A stretch of 64,000 bases of DNA from Picosynechococcus sp. PCC 7002 (GCF_963860125.1 NZ_CAWLFA010000001.1:124001-188000); one strand, 5' to 3'. Positions 45,007 through 54,056 are shown, counted from the first letter of the stretch. Numbers and translations: made by a program. Notes: generated by a model not told the origin, from the letters alone.

Positions 45007-45762
45007 TTAGGATGCGAGGTAATGGGGAATAATCACATCGGGGATACTTTGGCCCGTCAGACAATGCCAATGGCAGGTAAACAGGTCTGGTTGTTGGCAG
45101 CGCAGAGAGGCGATCGCCGGTGCAGCCGGGAAAGGCCAGAGTCGATCAAAAATTAACCGCTTTTCCGGTGAGAAAGAAAACTGTAGCAGGTAAACCCCAG
45201 GCGTAGCCCCAATGGAATCGAGGAGTTGGTAGCCCAGATAATACAAACTTTGACGCTGTTCATCCCGGAGGTCGATGGGTTGGTGGTAGGAGTTGGGCAT
45301 TACCCCTTCACCGATCACTTCGCCGTACAAAGGTCCCTTCGCCGTGTAGATAATTGGTAGCCAGTGATCACCTAAATAATTGTGGTTACAGACCCGGTGG
45401 GTTGTGTGTTTCTGCACCCACTGACGCCGCTCTTCAATTTTGCGACAGGCTTGAAATACTTTTTGGTGCGTGAAAGAAAAAGGCTCTGGTAAATCAATCG
45501 TCAAGGGACAAACGAGGACGTCGCGACCCTGGGACTGGCCCCCGCGCCGAACCATCGCCGGTGTGAGCACTTCTACTTCTGTGCCCTCGGCCTGCTGCAC
45601 AATTGCCGTTTTAAATGCCTTAATCATCCGCTCCGTAACGGGGGAAGCAGAGATAAATTTGCCAGAATGCTTTAATTCAGCATTGACTAAGATGATGACC
45701 TTAGAGGGTGCTGAACGTCGGGATGGGGCTGCCACCTTTGGGGTTAAATGTGGGTAATTCAA
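45007..45762 (-). CDS. protein of unknown function, overlapping start
   Basis: Protein of about 251 residues, soluble. I do not recognise the family. Visible parts are a beta-like segment SKVIILVNAELKHSGKF near residue 20, QSQGRDVLVCPLTIDLPEPF near 75, CNHNYLGDHWLPIIYTAKGP near 125, and GVYLLQFSFSPEKRLIFDRL near 190. The frame lacks ATG near its beginning: TTG 45762 or GTG 45735 are candidates, both inside the 3' end of the upstream coiled-coil gene. The overlap of 35 or 62 bases suggests translational coupling. Real gene likely, start unresolved. Confidence 0.72.
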   Translation of the reverse strand: MNYPHLTPKVAAPSRRSAPSKVIILVNAELKHSGKFISASPVTERMIKAFKTAIVQQAEGTEVEVLTPAMVRRGGQSQGRDVLVCPLTIDLPEPFSFTHQKVFQACRKIEERRQWVQKHTTHRVCNHNYLGDHWLPIIYTAKGPLYGEVIGEGVMPNSYHQPIDLRDEQRQSLYYLGYQLLDSIGATPGVYLLQFSFSPEKRLIFDRLWPFPAAPAIASLRCQQPDLFTCHWHCLTGQSIPDVIIPHYLAS

Positions 45763-46243
45763 TCTCAGACAGGCTATGACGACGATTTTTCACTGCAAGG
45801 CGGTAACTCACACTTTGTAAGTCGGCGTGGAGTTGGCGATTCTCCCTTTGCAGCTTCTCTACTTTATCGCGAACTGTTGCCATTCTCTCAGCAAATTTTT
45901 GCCGATAAATCTGCGGTAGTTCCTGAACCACCTGTTCTAACCGCCGACTGCGATCGCCTAATTCTTTAACAGATTGGCGCAATTGGGAAATTTCTTGATC
46001 TTTCTGGGTCAAGCGCTCTTGATAAAAAACGACTTGCTGTTCAACCTCTTGGAACTGCTCCCGGAGGCGCTGGAGTTCTTCTTGGTGCTGGGCTTCTAGC
46101 TCCGGGGCCGGGTCATCATTGCCCTTGACGAGACGAAATAACTCCTGGGACAGTTGCTGCACCAGTTGATCCCGCAGTTGGAGTTCCTGCTGGAGTTGGG
46201 CGACATCGAGGGGTTGGGATTGACGGGGTTCGGTTGTTGCCAC
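45701..46243 (-). CDS. coiled-coil protein, unknown function
   Basis: Protein of 180 residues dominated by a coiled coil from about residue 12 to 150 (LQQELQLRDQLVQQLSQELF, then heptads rich in Gln, Glu, Arg and Leu), with a short non-coiled C-terminus rich in Pro and Ser. No membrane segment is seen. The start is GTG 46243. It overlaps the next gene at its 3' end, which suggests that the two are cotranscribed and perhaps function together. Family not recognised. Confidence 0.75.
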   Translation of the reverse strand: MATTEPRQSQPLDVAQLQQELQLRDQLVQQLSQELFRLVKGNDDPAPELEAQHQEELQRLREQFQEVEQQVVFYQERLTQKDQEISQLRQSVKELGDRSRRLEQVVQELPQIYRQKFAERMATVRDKVEKLQRENRQLHADLQSVSYRLAVKNRRHSLSEIELPTFNPKGGSPIPTFSTL

Positions 46244-46513
46244 GGTTATTCATCACTCCATTGATCAAGGGTTTGGGGTTAAATCGTCCGATATGTACAT
46301 CAATCTAGACAAAATTTGCACCGCCCGAAGGATAGAAAAGACAGTCTTTCGCCTATGACTTTTTACTGGGACTAGCCAGTATAGACCTAATAATATCTAA
46401 TGCTTTGGAAAAATGCCTGTCTTCGGGGAAATTTTGTAAGAAAATCGCCATTCGTGGTTTCCCCCTTGCGGATAAGATAAAGGGGATTTTTAACAAGCCC
46501 TGTTTTTCTTCAC

Positions 46514-47947
46514 ATGAGTATTGCAAGCAATCCCCCGATTAAGTTTGGCACTGACGGTTGGCGTGGCATTATCGCCGATGATTTTACCTTCGCTAATGTT
46601 TGTAAAGTGACCCGGGCGATCGCCAGCTACCTAGAGACGGCCTATGGGAAGGATCGTCCGGTGCTGGTGGCCTATGACACCCGTTTTTTTGCAGACGAAT
46701 TTGCCCAGACTGCGGCGGAAGTGCTCGCGGATCTCGGTTGGACGGTGCAGGTGGTAGAGCGGGATTGCCCGACCCCGGTGATTGCCTACAATGCGAAGTT
46801 TCTTAACTCTGCCGGCGCGTTGATGTTTACGGCCAGCCACAATCCGGCCCCCTACTGTGGGATCAAATATATTCCCGATTACGCCGGGCCAGCGACCCCA
46901 GAAATCACCGACACGATTGTGGCGAATATTGCCAGTGCTTCGGCGGAGATGCCCACGGGCAAAAATGGCGACAAGATTTCTCGGTTCGACCCGAAACCTG
47001 CCTATTTAAAATTTATCTACACCCTCCTGGATGTGGACAAGATTCGTTCAGCGGGCCTGAAAGTTAAATACGATGCGCTGTATTCCACGTCGCGCGGTTA
47101 CTTAGATGAAGTGCTCGCCCACTGCGGCTGTGAAACGGAATCATTTAATACCAGCCGTGATGTTTTGTTTGGCGGTGGGATGCCAGAACCAAAAGGCTCT
47201 CAGTTGGTGGGCCTCGTGGATGCGGTAAAAGCGGATCAAGCGGATCTAGGCTTGGCGACCGATGGTGACAGCGATCGCTTTGGGGTTGTGGATGAATTGG
47301 GAAATGTTTTAACGCCCAACACAATTCTGCTCTTGCTTGCGCGGCACCTGCTGAAAAACAAAGGTCAAAAAGGGGCGATCGTCCGCACGGTGGCCACAAC
47401 CCATTTGCTCGACAATTTGGCCGCAAAATATGGCTTAGAAATTTTTGAAACAGCAGTCGGCTTCAAGTATATCGGCGAAAAAATGCGCGAAACTGCTGTC
47501 CTCATTGGCGGTGAAGAATCCGGTGGTTTGAGTGTGCTCGGTCATATCCCGGAAAAAGATGGCATTTTGGCGGATATGCTCGTGGCCGAGGCGATCGCCT
47601 ACGAAGGCAAACCCCTTTCCCAATTGGTGAAAGAAGCCCTCGAAGATGCCAATGGTCCCCTCTTTAACAAGCGTTTGGATTTACACCTCGAAGAACCCCA
47701 CAAAAAGGCTGTCTTGGACTTCTACAAGGCGACGCCCCCGGAAACCGTGGCTGGTTTAGCGGTCAAAGAAGTGGGCTTAAAAGATGGCGTGAAACTGTAC
47801 CTCGAACATGGCAGTTGGGTGCTCCTGCGTCCTTCTGGTACAGAGCCGTTGATGCGGGTTTATATGGAAACGGATTCTGCGGCCCTTGAAGCGAAAATTG
47901 CCTCAGAAATGGAAGCGGCGATCGCCAAACTTGATCCCGCGAAATAA
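46514..47947 (+). CDS. phosphoglucomutase / phosphomannomutase family protein
   Basis: Alpha-D-phosphohexomutase of 477 residues. All four domain motifs are seen: FTASHNPAPYCG with the phosphoserine near residue 109, the metal loop ATDGDSDRFGVVD near 250, the sugar-binding loop GGEESGGLSVLGH near 340, and the phosphate-binding loop RPSGTEPLMRVY near 440. Whether glucose or mannose phosphate is preferred cannot be told from these motifs, though the GEESGG loop is usual for enzymes that use both. A strong terminator follows. Confidence 0.94.
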   Translation: MSIASNPPIKFGTDGWRGIIADDFTFANVCKVTRAIASYLETAYGKDRPVLVAYDTRFFADEFAQTAAEVLADLGWTVQVVERDCPTPVIAYNAKFLNSAGALMFTASHNPAPYCGIKYIPDYAGPATPEITDTIVANIASASAEMPTGKNGDKISRFDPKPAYLKFIYTLLDVDKIRSAGLKVKYDALYSTSRGYLDEVLAHCGCETESFNTSRDVLFGGGMPEPKGSQLVGLVDAVKADQADLGLATDGDSDRFGVVDELGNVLTPNTILLLLARHLLKNKGQKGAIVRTVATTHLLDNLAAKYGLEIFETAVGFKYIGEKMRETAVLIGGEESGGLSVLGHIPEKDGILADMLVAEAIAYEGKPLSQLVKEALEDANGPLFNKRLDLHLEEPHKKAVLDFYKATPPETVAGLAVKEVGLKDGVKLYLEHGSWVLLRPSGTEPLMRVYMETDSAALEAKIASEMEAAIAKLDPAK

Positions 47948-47970
47948 ACACCTTTGAAATTTTGCGAGAG

Positions 47971-48002
47971 AGGGCGTTACTAATCGGTAATGCCCCTTTT
48001 TT
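47971..48002 (+). terminator. intrinsic terminator after the phosphohexomutase gene
   Basis: GGGCGTTAC-N6-GTAATGCCC (one G.T pair) is followed by CTTTTTT, 25 bases after the stop codon. Confidence 0.85.
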
Positions 48003-48026
48003 AATGCTTTTTTGAAAGAGAAAAAA

Positions 48027-49013
48027 TTAGGCGATCGCCTTGAGATTTTCCTCGATGTGCGCCTGGGGATCATGGTCACGAATTTGGCGAATAAAGAAAT
48101 CCTCTAGGGAAACCCGCGCCAATTTCAAATCTAATAATCGCGCCTTCATTAAGCTTAGGGAAGCGATAAACTTTTGGGGATCCCCTTCCAAATGACCGAT
48201 CCAATGGTGATCCTTGCGGGCTAAATCCGGCACCCAAGACCGTAACGCTGCCTCGGTACCCCCTTCGATGACAACTTGGTAGCGATCTGCTGCCCCCAAA
48301 AGCTCATCTAAAGTACCTTGGCAAATAATTTCTCCTTTCGACAAAATCGCCAGGCGATCGCAAATCAATTCCACATCCGCCAAAATATGCGAATTAAAGA
48401 AAATCGTTTTCCCCTGGGCCTTTAGGGACAAAATAATTTCTCGCACTTGGTAGCGTCCGAGGGGATCGAGGCCCGACATCGGCTCATCGAGGAAGACTAA
48501 ATCAGGATCATTGATTAACGCCTGGGCCATCCCTACCCGCTGGAGCATCCCCTTGGAATATTTGCGGAGTTGCCGCTTTTTCGCCACTTCCTGGGCCAGT
48601 CCCACCGTATCCAGCAGTAATTTAATCCGCTTTTGTCGCTTGCCGCGCGGAATCTGAAATAAACCCGCCGTAAAATCTAGAAATTCCCAGGCCGTCAAAA
48701 AGTCATAGAAATAAGCATTTTCCGGGAGATAGCCAATGCGCTGTCGGGTCTGGCGATCGCCAAACGGTTTCCCTAACAACGTCGCATTTCCCGCCGTCGG
48801 TCGGATAATCCCCAACAGAATTTTCAAAAGGGTGGTTTTCCCCGCTCCGTTCGGCCCCAGTAGCCCAAAGGTTTCTCCTCCCAAGACTTCGAGGGAACAA
48901 CTTTTCAGGGATTCACCGGTTTTGTTGAGCCAAAAGCCGGTACGGTAAGTTTTGCAAAGGTCCCAGGTCTTGACCACTGCCATACCATCGGAGGAAGGAG
49001 ATGCGGACTGCAT
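48027..49013 (-). CDS. ABC transporter ATP-binding protein (drug/export type)
   Basis: ATPase of 328 residues in the CcmA/NatA-like group of exporters. Motifs: Walker A GLLGPNGAGKTT, Q-loop GYLPENAYFYDFLT, signature LRKYSKGMLQRVGMAQAL (a variant YSKGM in place of LSGGQ, usual for this group), Walker B DLVFLDEPMSGLDP, and FNSHILADVE with the switch His. The C-terminal 90 residues are the DUF4162-like extension. No permease gene lies next to it. ATG 49013 is chosen; ATG 48983 is also possible, and neither has a clear ribosome-binding site. It is divergent from petJ. Confidence 0.9.
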   Translation of the reverse strand: MQSASPSSDGMAVVKTWDLCKTYRTGFWLNKTGESLKSCSLEVLGGETFGLLGPNGAGKTTLLKILLGIIRPTAGNATLLGKPFGDRQTRQRIGYLPENAYFYDFLTAWEFLDFTAGLFQIPRGKRQKRIKLLLDTVGLAQEVAKKRQLRKYSKGMLQRVGMAQALINDPDLVFLDEPMSGLDPLGRYQVREIILSLKAQGKTIFFNSHILADVELICDRLAILSKGEIICQGTLDELLGAADRYQVVIEGGTEAALRSWVPDLARKDHHWIGHLEGDPQKFIASLSLMKARLLDLKLARVSLEDFFIRQIRDHDPQAHIEENLKAIA

Positions 49014-49165
49014 AGGGCAATTTCGTGACAAATTGAAACAATTTAGGGAATTTCAGGCTAAGCGTTTGAACCAAACGACAAGATCGATAAAATATAGTCT
49101 GGTTGATTATATTAAACTTTTAACCAAATTCTTTTTCTGTTGAGAGCATTGAGAGGAAAACTCCT

Positions 49166-49519
49166 TTGAAAAAATTACTTGCTATTGCTTTAACCGTACT
49201 TGCTACTGTTTTTGCCTTCGGGACTCCTGCATTTGCCGCTGATGCTGCTGCTGGTGCCCAGGTATTTGCCGCTAACTGTGCCGCTTGCCATGCTGGTGGT
49301 AACAACGCAGTCATGCCCACCAAAACCCTAAAGGCTGATGCCCTAAAAACTTACCTCGCTGGCTACAAAGATGGCAGCAAGTCCCTCGAAGAAGCGGTTG
49401 CCTACCAAGTAACCAACGGACAAGGGGCAATGCCTGCTTTCGGTGGTCGTCTAAGCGATGCTGACATTGCTAACGTTGCCGCTTACATCGCTGACCAAGC
49501 AGAAAACAACAAATGGTAA
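49166..49519 (+). CDS. petJ: cytochrome c6 (cytochrome c553)
   Basis: Soluble lumenal electron carrier between cytochrome b6f and photosystem I, 117 residues including a signal peptide (MKKLLAIALTVLATVFAFG ... AFA, cleaved after about residue 24). Haem attachment CAACH at 38-42 with the axial His42, and the distal Met in GQGAMPAFGG, are visible. The C-terminus is ADIANVAAYIADQAENNKW. The start is TTG 49166, with GAGAGGA eight bases upstream. In several cyanobacteria petJ is repressed by copper; the promoter here shows no element I can name. A strong terminator follows. Confidence 0.98.
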   Translation: MKKLLAIALTVLATVFAFGTPAFAADAAAGAQVFAANCAACHAGGNNAVMPTKTLKADALKTYLAGYKDGSKSLEEAVAYQVTNGQGAMPAFGGRLSDADIANVAAYIADQAENNKW

Positions 49520-49564
49520 ACGACTGATTGCCTCAAAATCAGTTGCAACCCATTCCCCCATAGA

Positions 49565-49596
49565 CCAGTTATTTTGCTTAAATAACTGGTTTTTTT
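49565..49596 (+). terminator. intrinsic terminator after petJ
   Basis: CCAGTTATTT-N5-AAATAACTGG, a perfect ten-base stem, is followed by TTTTTTT. Confidence 0.92.
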
Positions 49597-49632
49597 ATGG
49601 CGATTAACCCTTTCGACAGATAAACTTCAGAA

Positions 49633-49657
49633 CAAAAAACCTCCCCAGATGGAGAGG
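49633..49657 (-). terminator. intrinsic terminator after the DUF4912 gene
   Basis: On the reverse strand CCTCTCC-ATCT-GGGGAGG (one T.G pair) is followed by TTTTTTG, about 60 bases beyond the stop codon. Confidence 0.8.
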
Positions 49658-49716
49658 TCAAGAAATAAATTAATCAAATCAAAGCATTCGTTTTTGAGAT
49701 TTACCGCAACAGTGGC

Positions 49717-51018
49717 CTAGACAAACCACTCGTCCATTGCCTGTTCTTTGGTGTTGGTATTCCGAGAAGGAGTCGCCCGGTCAAAGGTCATGTGAATCGA
49801 ACGGGTTTGTTCCCCATCGGCAGCCACAGCCACAATCGGATAATCGATATTGCCGTCCTGGAAAGACATCTGGAAGCGGAATGTGCCGTCTGGATTCAGT
49901 TTGATCGGTTGACCACCAATAGTGACAGTGGCATCGGGTTCCGTCGCACCGTAAACAATCAACTCTGCATCAGCCACGAGCCAGAATTTCCGGGGACGCG
50001 CTGGTGGCATCGACGCAAAGCCAGCACCGGACATATTCAAGCCGGACATATTGAGGCCAGAAACGTTGGGGGCTGCCCATAGTCCTGCCCCAGAGGGGAA
50101 GACATAGGAACTGATGGATTCTTGGGGCGGTACTGAACCAGCCACATGTTGCATCGAACCAAACAGAGACCCAGCAATACGTTGGGCTTCGAGGGATTGG
50201 AGATCGCCAAAGATTTCGTCGTAGATGGGACTAGAGGTACTTTCGGCAGCGGCGGCAGCAGCTTCTGCTTGTTTCTTGGCTGGGGGTACCAGGTTGTAAA
50301 CGGTTTTTCCTTTCAGTTCTTCATCCCACTGGACGGTCACAAAGATGTCTTCTACCCAGTCGCTGGGATAGACGGGGGGAATGCGAATTGCGGTGGAGCG
50401 GGCCAAGCTTAACCAACGGCCATCGGCGCAACGGTAACCGATTTCGACAACGTAATCGCGATCGCTAACGGGGACGGGGAAATACCATTCCCGCGCCATT
50501 TCATCACACAAATATTCTTGGACGTTGTGGGGGGTCTGGTAGTCGAGGTTGATGTCCGTTACGTCATAGAGGCGGAGGGCGATCTGCTGGCCCCCTTGGT
50601 TCCGCAGGTATTGCTTGTGGTCGTTGGGGATATCCCAGTAGGCGTAGGCCCATTGGGGATCACGGGGTAAGAGAACGATGCGACTTTGACCATAGCCGCC
50701 GGGGAGGTCACCGAGGTCTTCATCGACACTGGCGAGATCGAGCTCGATAGGATCATCTTGACCAACTTCAAATTTTGCTGCTTCCACTTGAGTTTCCTCC
50801 TCTTGGCTATTGACTGGGGTGATGGATTCAGTTTTGTCGGGGGTGACTGAGGCTTTGGGATTGTCGTAGCTTGAGCGTTTTTTCACCTCAGCGAGGAGTT
50901 GATCTTTGCGCATCCGACTATAGCGGCTGATGCCAAGTTTGCTGGCGAGCTTCCGTAGTTGCCTCAGGGTCATATCTTCTGGGTTGTCTGCGAATCCATT
51001 GCCTACTGTGGTGGTCAT
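49717..51018 (-). CDS. DUF4912 protein with Rho-N/SAP-like N-terminal motif
   Basis: Protein of 433 residues. Near the N-terminus MTLRQLRKLASKLGISRYSRMRKDQL is a Rho termination factor N-terminal/SAP-like fold, a nucleic-acid-binding helix pair. An acidic linker follows, then the DUF4912 region with RIVLLPRDPQWAYAYWDIP and YFPVPVSDRDYVVEIGYR. A stretch near residue 320 repeats SGLNMSGLNMSG, and the C-terminus holds a beta-rich segment with AELIVYGATEPDATVTIGG. The longer frame starts at ATG 51105, but ATG 51018 has a perfect GGAGGAG eight bases upstream and is preferred. No function is known. Confidence 0.82.
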   Translation of the reverse strand: MTTTVGNGFADNPEDMTLRQLRKLASKLGISRYSRMRKDQLLAEVKKRSSYDNPKASVTPDKTESITPVNSQEEETQVEAAKFEVGQDDPIELDLASVDEDLGDLPGGYGQSRIVLLPRDPQWAYAYWDIPNDHKQYLRNQGGQQIALRLYDVTDINLDYQTPHNVQEYLCDEMAREWYFPVPVSDRDYVVEIGYRCADGRWLSLARSTAIRIPPVYPSDWVEDIFVTVQWDEELKGKTVYNLVPPAKKQAEAAAAAAESTSSPIYDEIFGDLQSLEAQRIAGSLFGSMQHVAGSVPPQESISSYVFPSGAGLWAAPNVSGLNMSGLNMSGAGFASMPPARPRKFWLVADAELIVYGATEPDATVTIGGQPIKLNPDGTFRFQMSFQDGNIDYPIVAVAADGEQTRSIHMTFDRATPSRNTNTKEQAMDEWFV

Positions 51019-51338
51019 GGGATGGGCTCCTCCGTTGCACGAATTTTGGACTGATACAGGGTAGGCGCTTGCATCGGTTTTTTTGGCGATCGCCTGTTGT
51101 TTCATGTTTTAGCAGAGAATCCTGGGTTTCGTGATCCCAAAAGTCAAGATATGTTGACTTTTAACGAATTCAATGGCTTTTAGCGATTTTTTATGTCAGG
51201 AAACTGTGATTTTTGCGTCTAGGGTAAGTATTTGTGCTTGGTTAAAAAGACGAATTTGAGCGATTCTGCCCCGGGCCATAGGCAAGGGATTTGGAAATCC
51301 GCTAAGATGACATCGCCCATTTGTAACATCCCGACATT
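51019..51338. other. 320-base divergent intergenic region
   Basis: Between the DUF4912 gene (leftward) and aroA (rightward). It contains the ribosome-binding site of the DUF4912 gene and a perfect inverted repeat at 51139-51162. A longer start for the DUF4912 gene at 51105 would shorten the region. No other gene is seen. Confidence 0.6.
51139..51162. promoter_or_regulatory. perfect inverted repeat in the DUF4912/aroA region
   Basis: Nine-base arms AAAAGTCAA and TTGACTTTT enclose GATATG. No gene ends here, so a terminator is unlikely; the site may be an operator or part of a promoter. The binding protein is unknown. Confidence 0.4.
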
Positions 51339-52679
51339 ATGATTCGCCTCGAAACGGTTTCTCCCCACCAGCAACTTGTGATTACGCCGCCTGCATCGGG
51401 CCTCAGTTTGCAGGGAAAGGTGCGGATTCCGGGGGATAAGTCCATTTCCCACCGGGCGTTGATGTTGGGGGCGATCGCCGAAGGCGAAACGATCATCGAA
51501 GGCTTGCTATTGGGCGAAGATCCCCGCAGTACGGCGGCCTGTTTCGCGGCGATGGGGGCCAATATTTCAGAATTAAATGAAACGGAAGTCCGGGTGCAGG
51601 GGGTCGGCCTTGGTAATTTGCAAGAACCGGACAATGTCCTTGATGCGGGCAACTCCGGCACCACGATGCGCTTGATGATGGGTCTGCTGGCTTCGTCGCC
51701 GGATCGCTTTTTTGCCGTGACTGGAGATGGTTCCTTGCGATCGCGCCCCATGTCCCGGGTTGTCAATCCCCTGAAGGAAATGGGGGCACAAATTTGGGGC
51801 AAAAAAGGCAATACCCTCGCTCCCCTAGCGATTCAAGGACAACAGTTAAAGGGAATTCATTACCATTCCCCCATTGCGTCAGCCCAGGTAAAATCCTGTG
51901 TATTGTTGGCGGGCCTCTTGGCAGAGGGGCAAACCACCGTCACCGAACCTGCCCTTTCGCGGGATCACAGTGAACGGATGCTCCGGGCCTTTGGCGCAAA
52001 TCTCACCATTGATCCCGAAACCCACAGCGTCACTATTGACCCTCACCCGACGTTGCGGGGCCAAAAAGTGGTGGTGCCGGGGGATATTAGTTCGGCGGCT
52101 TTTTGGATGGTGGCGGCGGCGATTGTGCCCGATTCTGATTTGACGATTGAGAATGTGGGGATTAATCCGACCCGCACCGGGATTATTGAAGCGATGCAGA
52201 TGATGGGGGCGGACATGACCCTGGATAATGCGCGGGAAGTGGCCGGGGAACCGGTGGCGGATCTGCGGGTGCAATATTCTCCCCTCAAGGGTTGCACCAT
52301 CGGCGGCGAGATTATTCCCCGGCTGATTGATGAAATTCCGATCCTGGCGGTGGCGGCCTGTTTCGCAGCAGGAACAACGATCATCAAAGATGCTGAGGAG
52401 TTACGGGTCAAAGAAAGCGATCGCCTCGCGGTGATGGCCGCAGAATTGACGAAAATGGGTGCGAACATTATCGAGCATCCCGACGGCCTAGAGATCATTG
52501 GGGGCGCCTCTTTAAACGGAGCAGAAATGGATAGCTACACTGACCATCGCATTGCCATGAGTTTGGCGATCGCCGCTTTAAATGCCAAAGATGAAACCCG
52601 CATCCACCGGGCCGAAGCCGCCTCCATTTCCTATCCCACCTTTGTCGAAACCCTCACCAATGTTTGTCAGTTTGAATAG
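51339..52679 (+). CDS. aroA: 3-phosphoshikimate 1-carboxyvinyltransferase (EPSP synthase)
   Basis: Sixth enzyme of the shikimate pathway, 446 residues. The N-terminal region shows VRIPGDKSISHRALMLGAIA (substrate Lys and Ser) and LDAGNSGTTMRLMMG. Further on are SAQVKSCVLLAGLLAEG, the catalytic region LIDEIPILAVAACFA and LRVKESDRLAVMA, and TDHRIAMSLAIAAL near the C-terminus. The N-terminal 20 residues precede the first domain. The GNSGTT motif contains Gly in the position where Ala marks glyphosate-tolerant class II enzymes, but class assignment needs an alignment. It converges with the P450 gene, the stops being 9 bases apart. Confidence 0.97.
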   Translation: MIRLETVSPHQQLVITPPASGLSLQGKVRIPGDKSISHRALMLGAIAEGETIIEGLLLGEDPRSTAACFAAMGANISELNETEVRVQGVGLGNLQEPDNVLDAGNSGTTMRLMMGLLASSPDRFFAVTGDGSLRSRPMSRVVNPLKEMGAQIWGKKGNTLAPLAIQGQQLKGIHYHSPIASAQVKSCVLLAGLLAEGQTTVTEPALSRDHSERMLRAFGANLTIDPETHSVTIDPHPTLRGQKVVVPGDISSAAFWMVAAAIVPDSDLTIENVGINPTRTGIIEAMQMMGADMTLDNAREVAGEPVADLRVQYSPLKGCTIGGEIIPRLIDEIPILAVAACFAAGTTIIKDAEELRVKESDRLAVMAAELTKMGANIIEHPDGLEIIGGASLNGAEMDSYTDHRIAMSLAIAALNAKDETRIHRAEAASISYPTFVETLTNVCQFE

Positions 52680-52688
52680 ACGTCCAGG

Positions 52689-54056
52689 CTAGGTTTTGCT
52701 GCCGTTAAAGCGCATTTTCACCCCCGTTGCAGGAGACAAAACTAACCCCTTGCGTTTGGCCGCGACGGGCACTTGATCCAATAAGGTTAAGTCTGTTTGG
52801 GTGGCGATCGCCGCCAGACCCAGGCGCAACTCCACCATCGCTAGAGCTTCCCCGGCACAACGACGCACACCGCCCCCAAAGGGCATAAATTCGTAGGGCG
52901 TAAACTGCCGTTCTAGGAACCGTTCAGGGCGAAATTCTCTGGGGTTGGGGTAGAGATCCGGGCGTTGGTGGAGCAGATAAATTGACCCCATCAACACCGT
53001 GCCCCCCTCAATGGAATAATCGAGCAACTGGGTGGTGGCAACAGCTTGACGAGCAAAAGTGAACATCGCCACGGGATTAATCCGTAGGGTTTCATTGCAA
53101 ACGGCTGCGAGGTAGGGCAAGCGGTAAATGTCCATCGGGTCAGGATTTTCGCCCAAGGCTGTGATTTCGGCGCGGACTTTTGCCATCACTTCCGGGTGGG
53201 TATGGAGCCAATAGGTGCCCCAGGCCATGGCGATCGCCGTCGTTTCGTGGCCCGCAAACAACAGCAACATCAACTCATCGCGTAACTGTTGATCGTCCAT
53301 GGTGTTGCCCGCTTCGTCAGTGGCCGCCATCAGCAGAGACAAAATGTCAGTCCGCTCCGGGTCGGGATGGGCGCGGCGTTCCTGCAATTCGGCGTAGATC
53401 AACTCATCTAGGGCTTGGCGATCGCGGATAAAACTGCCCCAGGGACTCCAGGCTCCCAAATCCTTTTGCAACGACGTAAAAAAGAGAAAACTATTGGCGA
53501 TGGGCGAGGTAAACCGATTCAAAATCTTGCGGGTCATCGCCATAATCGGCGCGTAGCGATCGCCCCCCTGTACCCCAAAGACCACCTCAATAATTGTGCG
53601 CAGAGTAATCTTTTGGGTGATGTCCTGCATCTGGAAAGCTTGGCCCGGCTTTAACTGAGACAACTCCTCCTCAATAATTTGGGTAATGAGCGCCCCATAG
53701 TTGTGCATCCGCGCCCCGTGGAAGGCTGGCATGATCAGCTTTCTTTCTTGCCGATGGCGATCGCCACTCAAACTCACCAAAGACTGTTGCCCCACCAGGG
53801 GTTCAATAATGCCGTTTAACTCCCCAGGGGCCGCAAAAGCCTGGTTACTATTACTGAGCAACTGCCGTATCGCCTCAGGATGATAGGCCAAAACCAAGGG
53901 CTGGTCGTAGCCTGCCGCTGGCATATAGGCGAGATCGGGGGCTGAGCTTGCTAAGCGGGTCAAATACCCCACAGGATTCAACAACAATTGTAATTTTTGC
54001 TGAAATTTTCCCGTAGATAAACGCGGAATGGACTTGAATTCAGTGGCGATCGCCAT
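52689..54056 (-). CDS. cytochrome P450 (CYP110-like)
   Basis: Haem monooxygenase of 455 residues. The I-helix motif LLFAGHETTAIAMAWG, the ExxR motif NETLRINPV, the PERF region EFRPERFLERQF and the haem-binding FGGGVRRCAGEALA with the thiolate Cys are all visible. No membrane anchor is obvious. The overall pattern resembles the cyanobacterial CYP110 family, many of which hydroxylate fatty acids; this is from memory and not aligned. ATG 54056 (MAIATEF) is chosen; the frame is open 40 codons further without a better start. No ferredoxin or reductase gene is adjacent. Confidence 0.92.
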   Translation of the reverse strand: MAIATEFKSIPRLSTGKFQQKLQLLLNPVGYLTRLASSAPDLAYMPAAGYDQPLVLAYHPEAIRQLLSNSNQAFAAPGELNGIIEPLVGQQSLVSLSGDRHRQERKLIMPAFHGARMHNYGALITQIIEEELSQLKPGQAFQMQDITQKITLRTIIEVVFGVQGGDRYAPIMAMTRKILNRFTSPIANSFLFFTSLQKDLGAWSPWGSFIRDRQALDELIYAELQERRAHPDPERTDILSLLMAATDEAGNTMDDQQLRDELMLLLFAGHETTAIAMAWGTYWLHTHPEVMAKVRAEITALGENPDPMDIYRLPYLAAVCNETLRINPVAMFTFARQAVATTQLLDYSIEGGTVLMGSIYLLHQRPDLYPNPREFRPERFLERQFTPYEFMPFGGGVRRCAGEALAMVELRLGLAAIATQTDLTLLDQVPVAAKRKGLVLSPATGVKMRFNGSKT

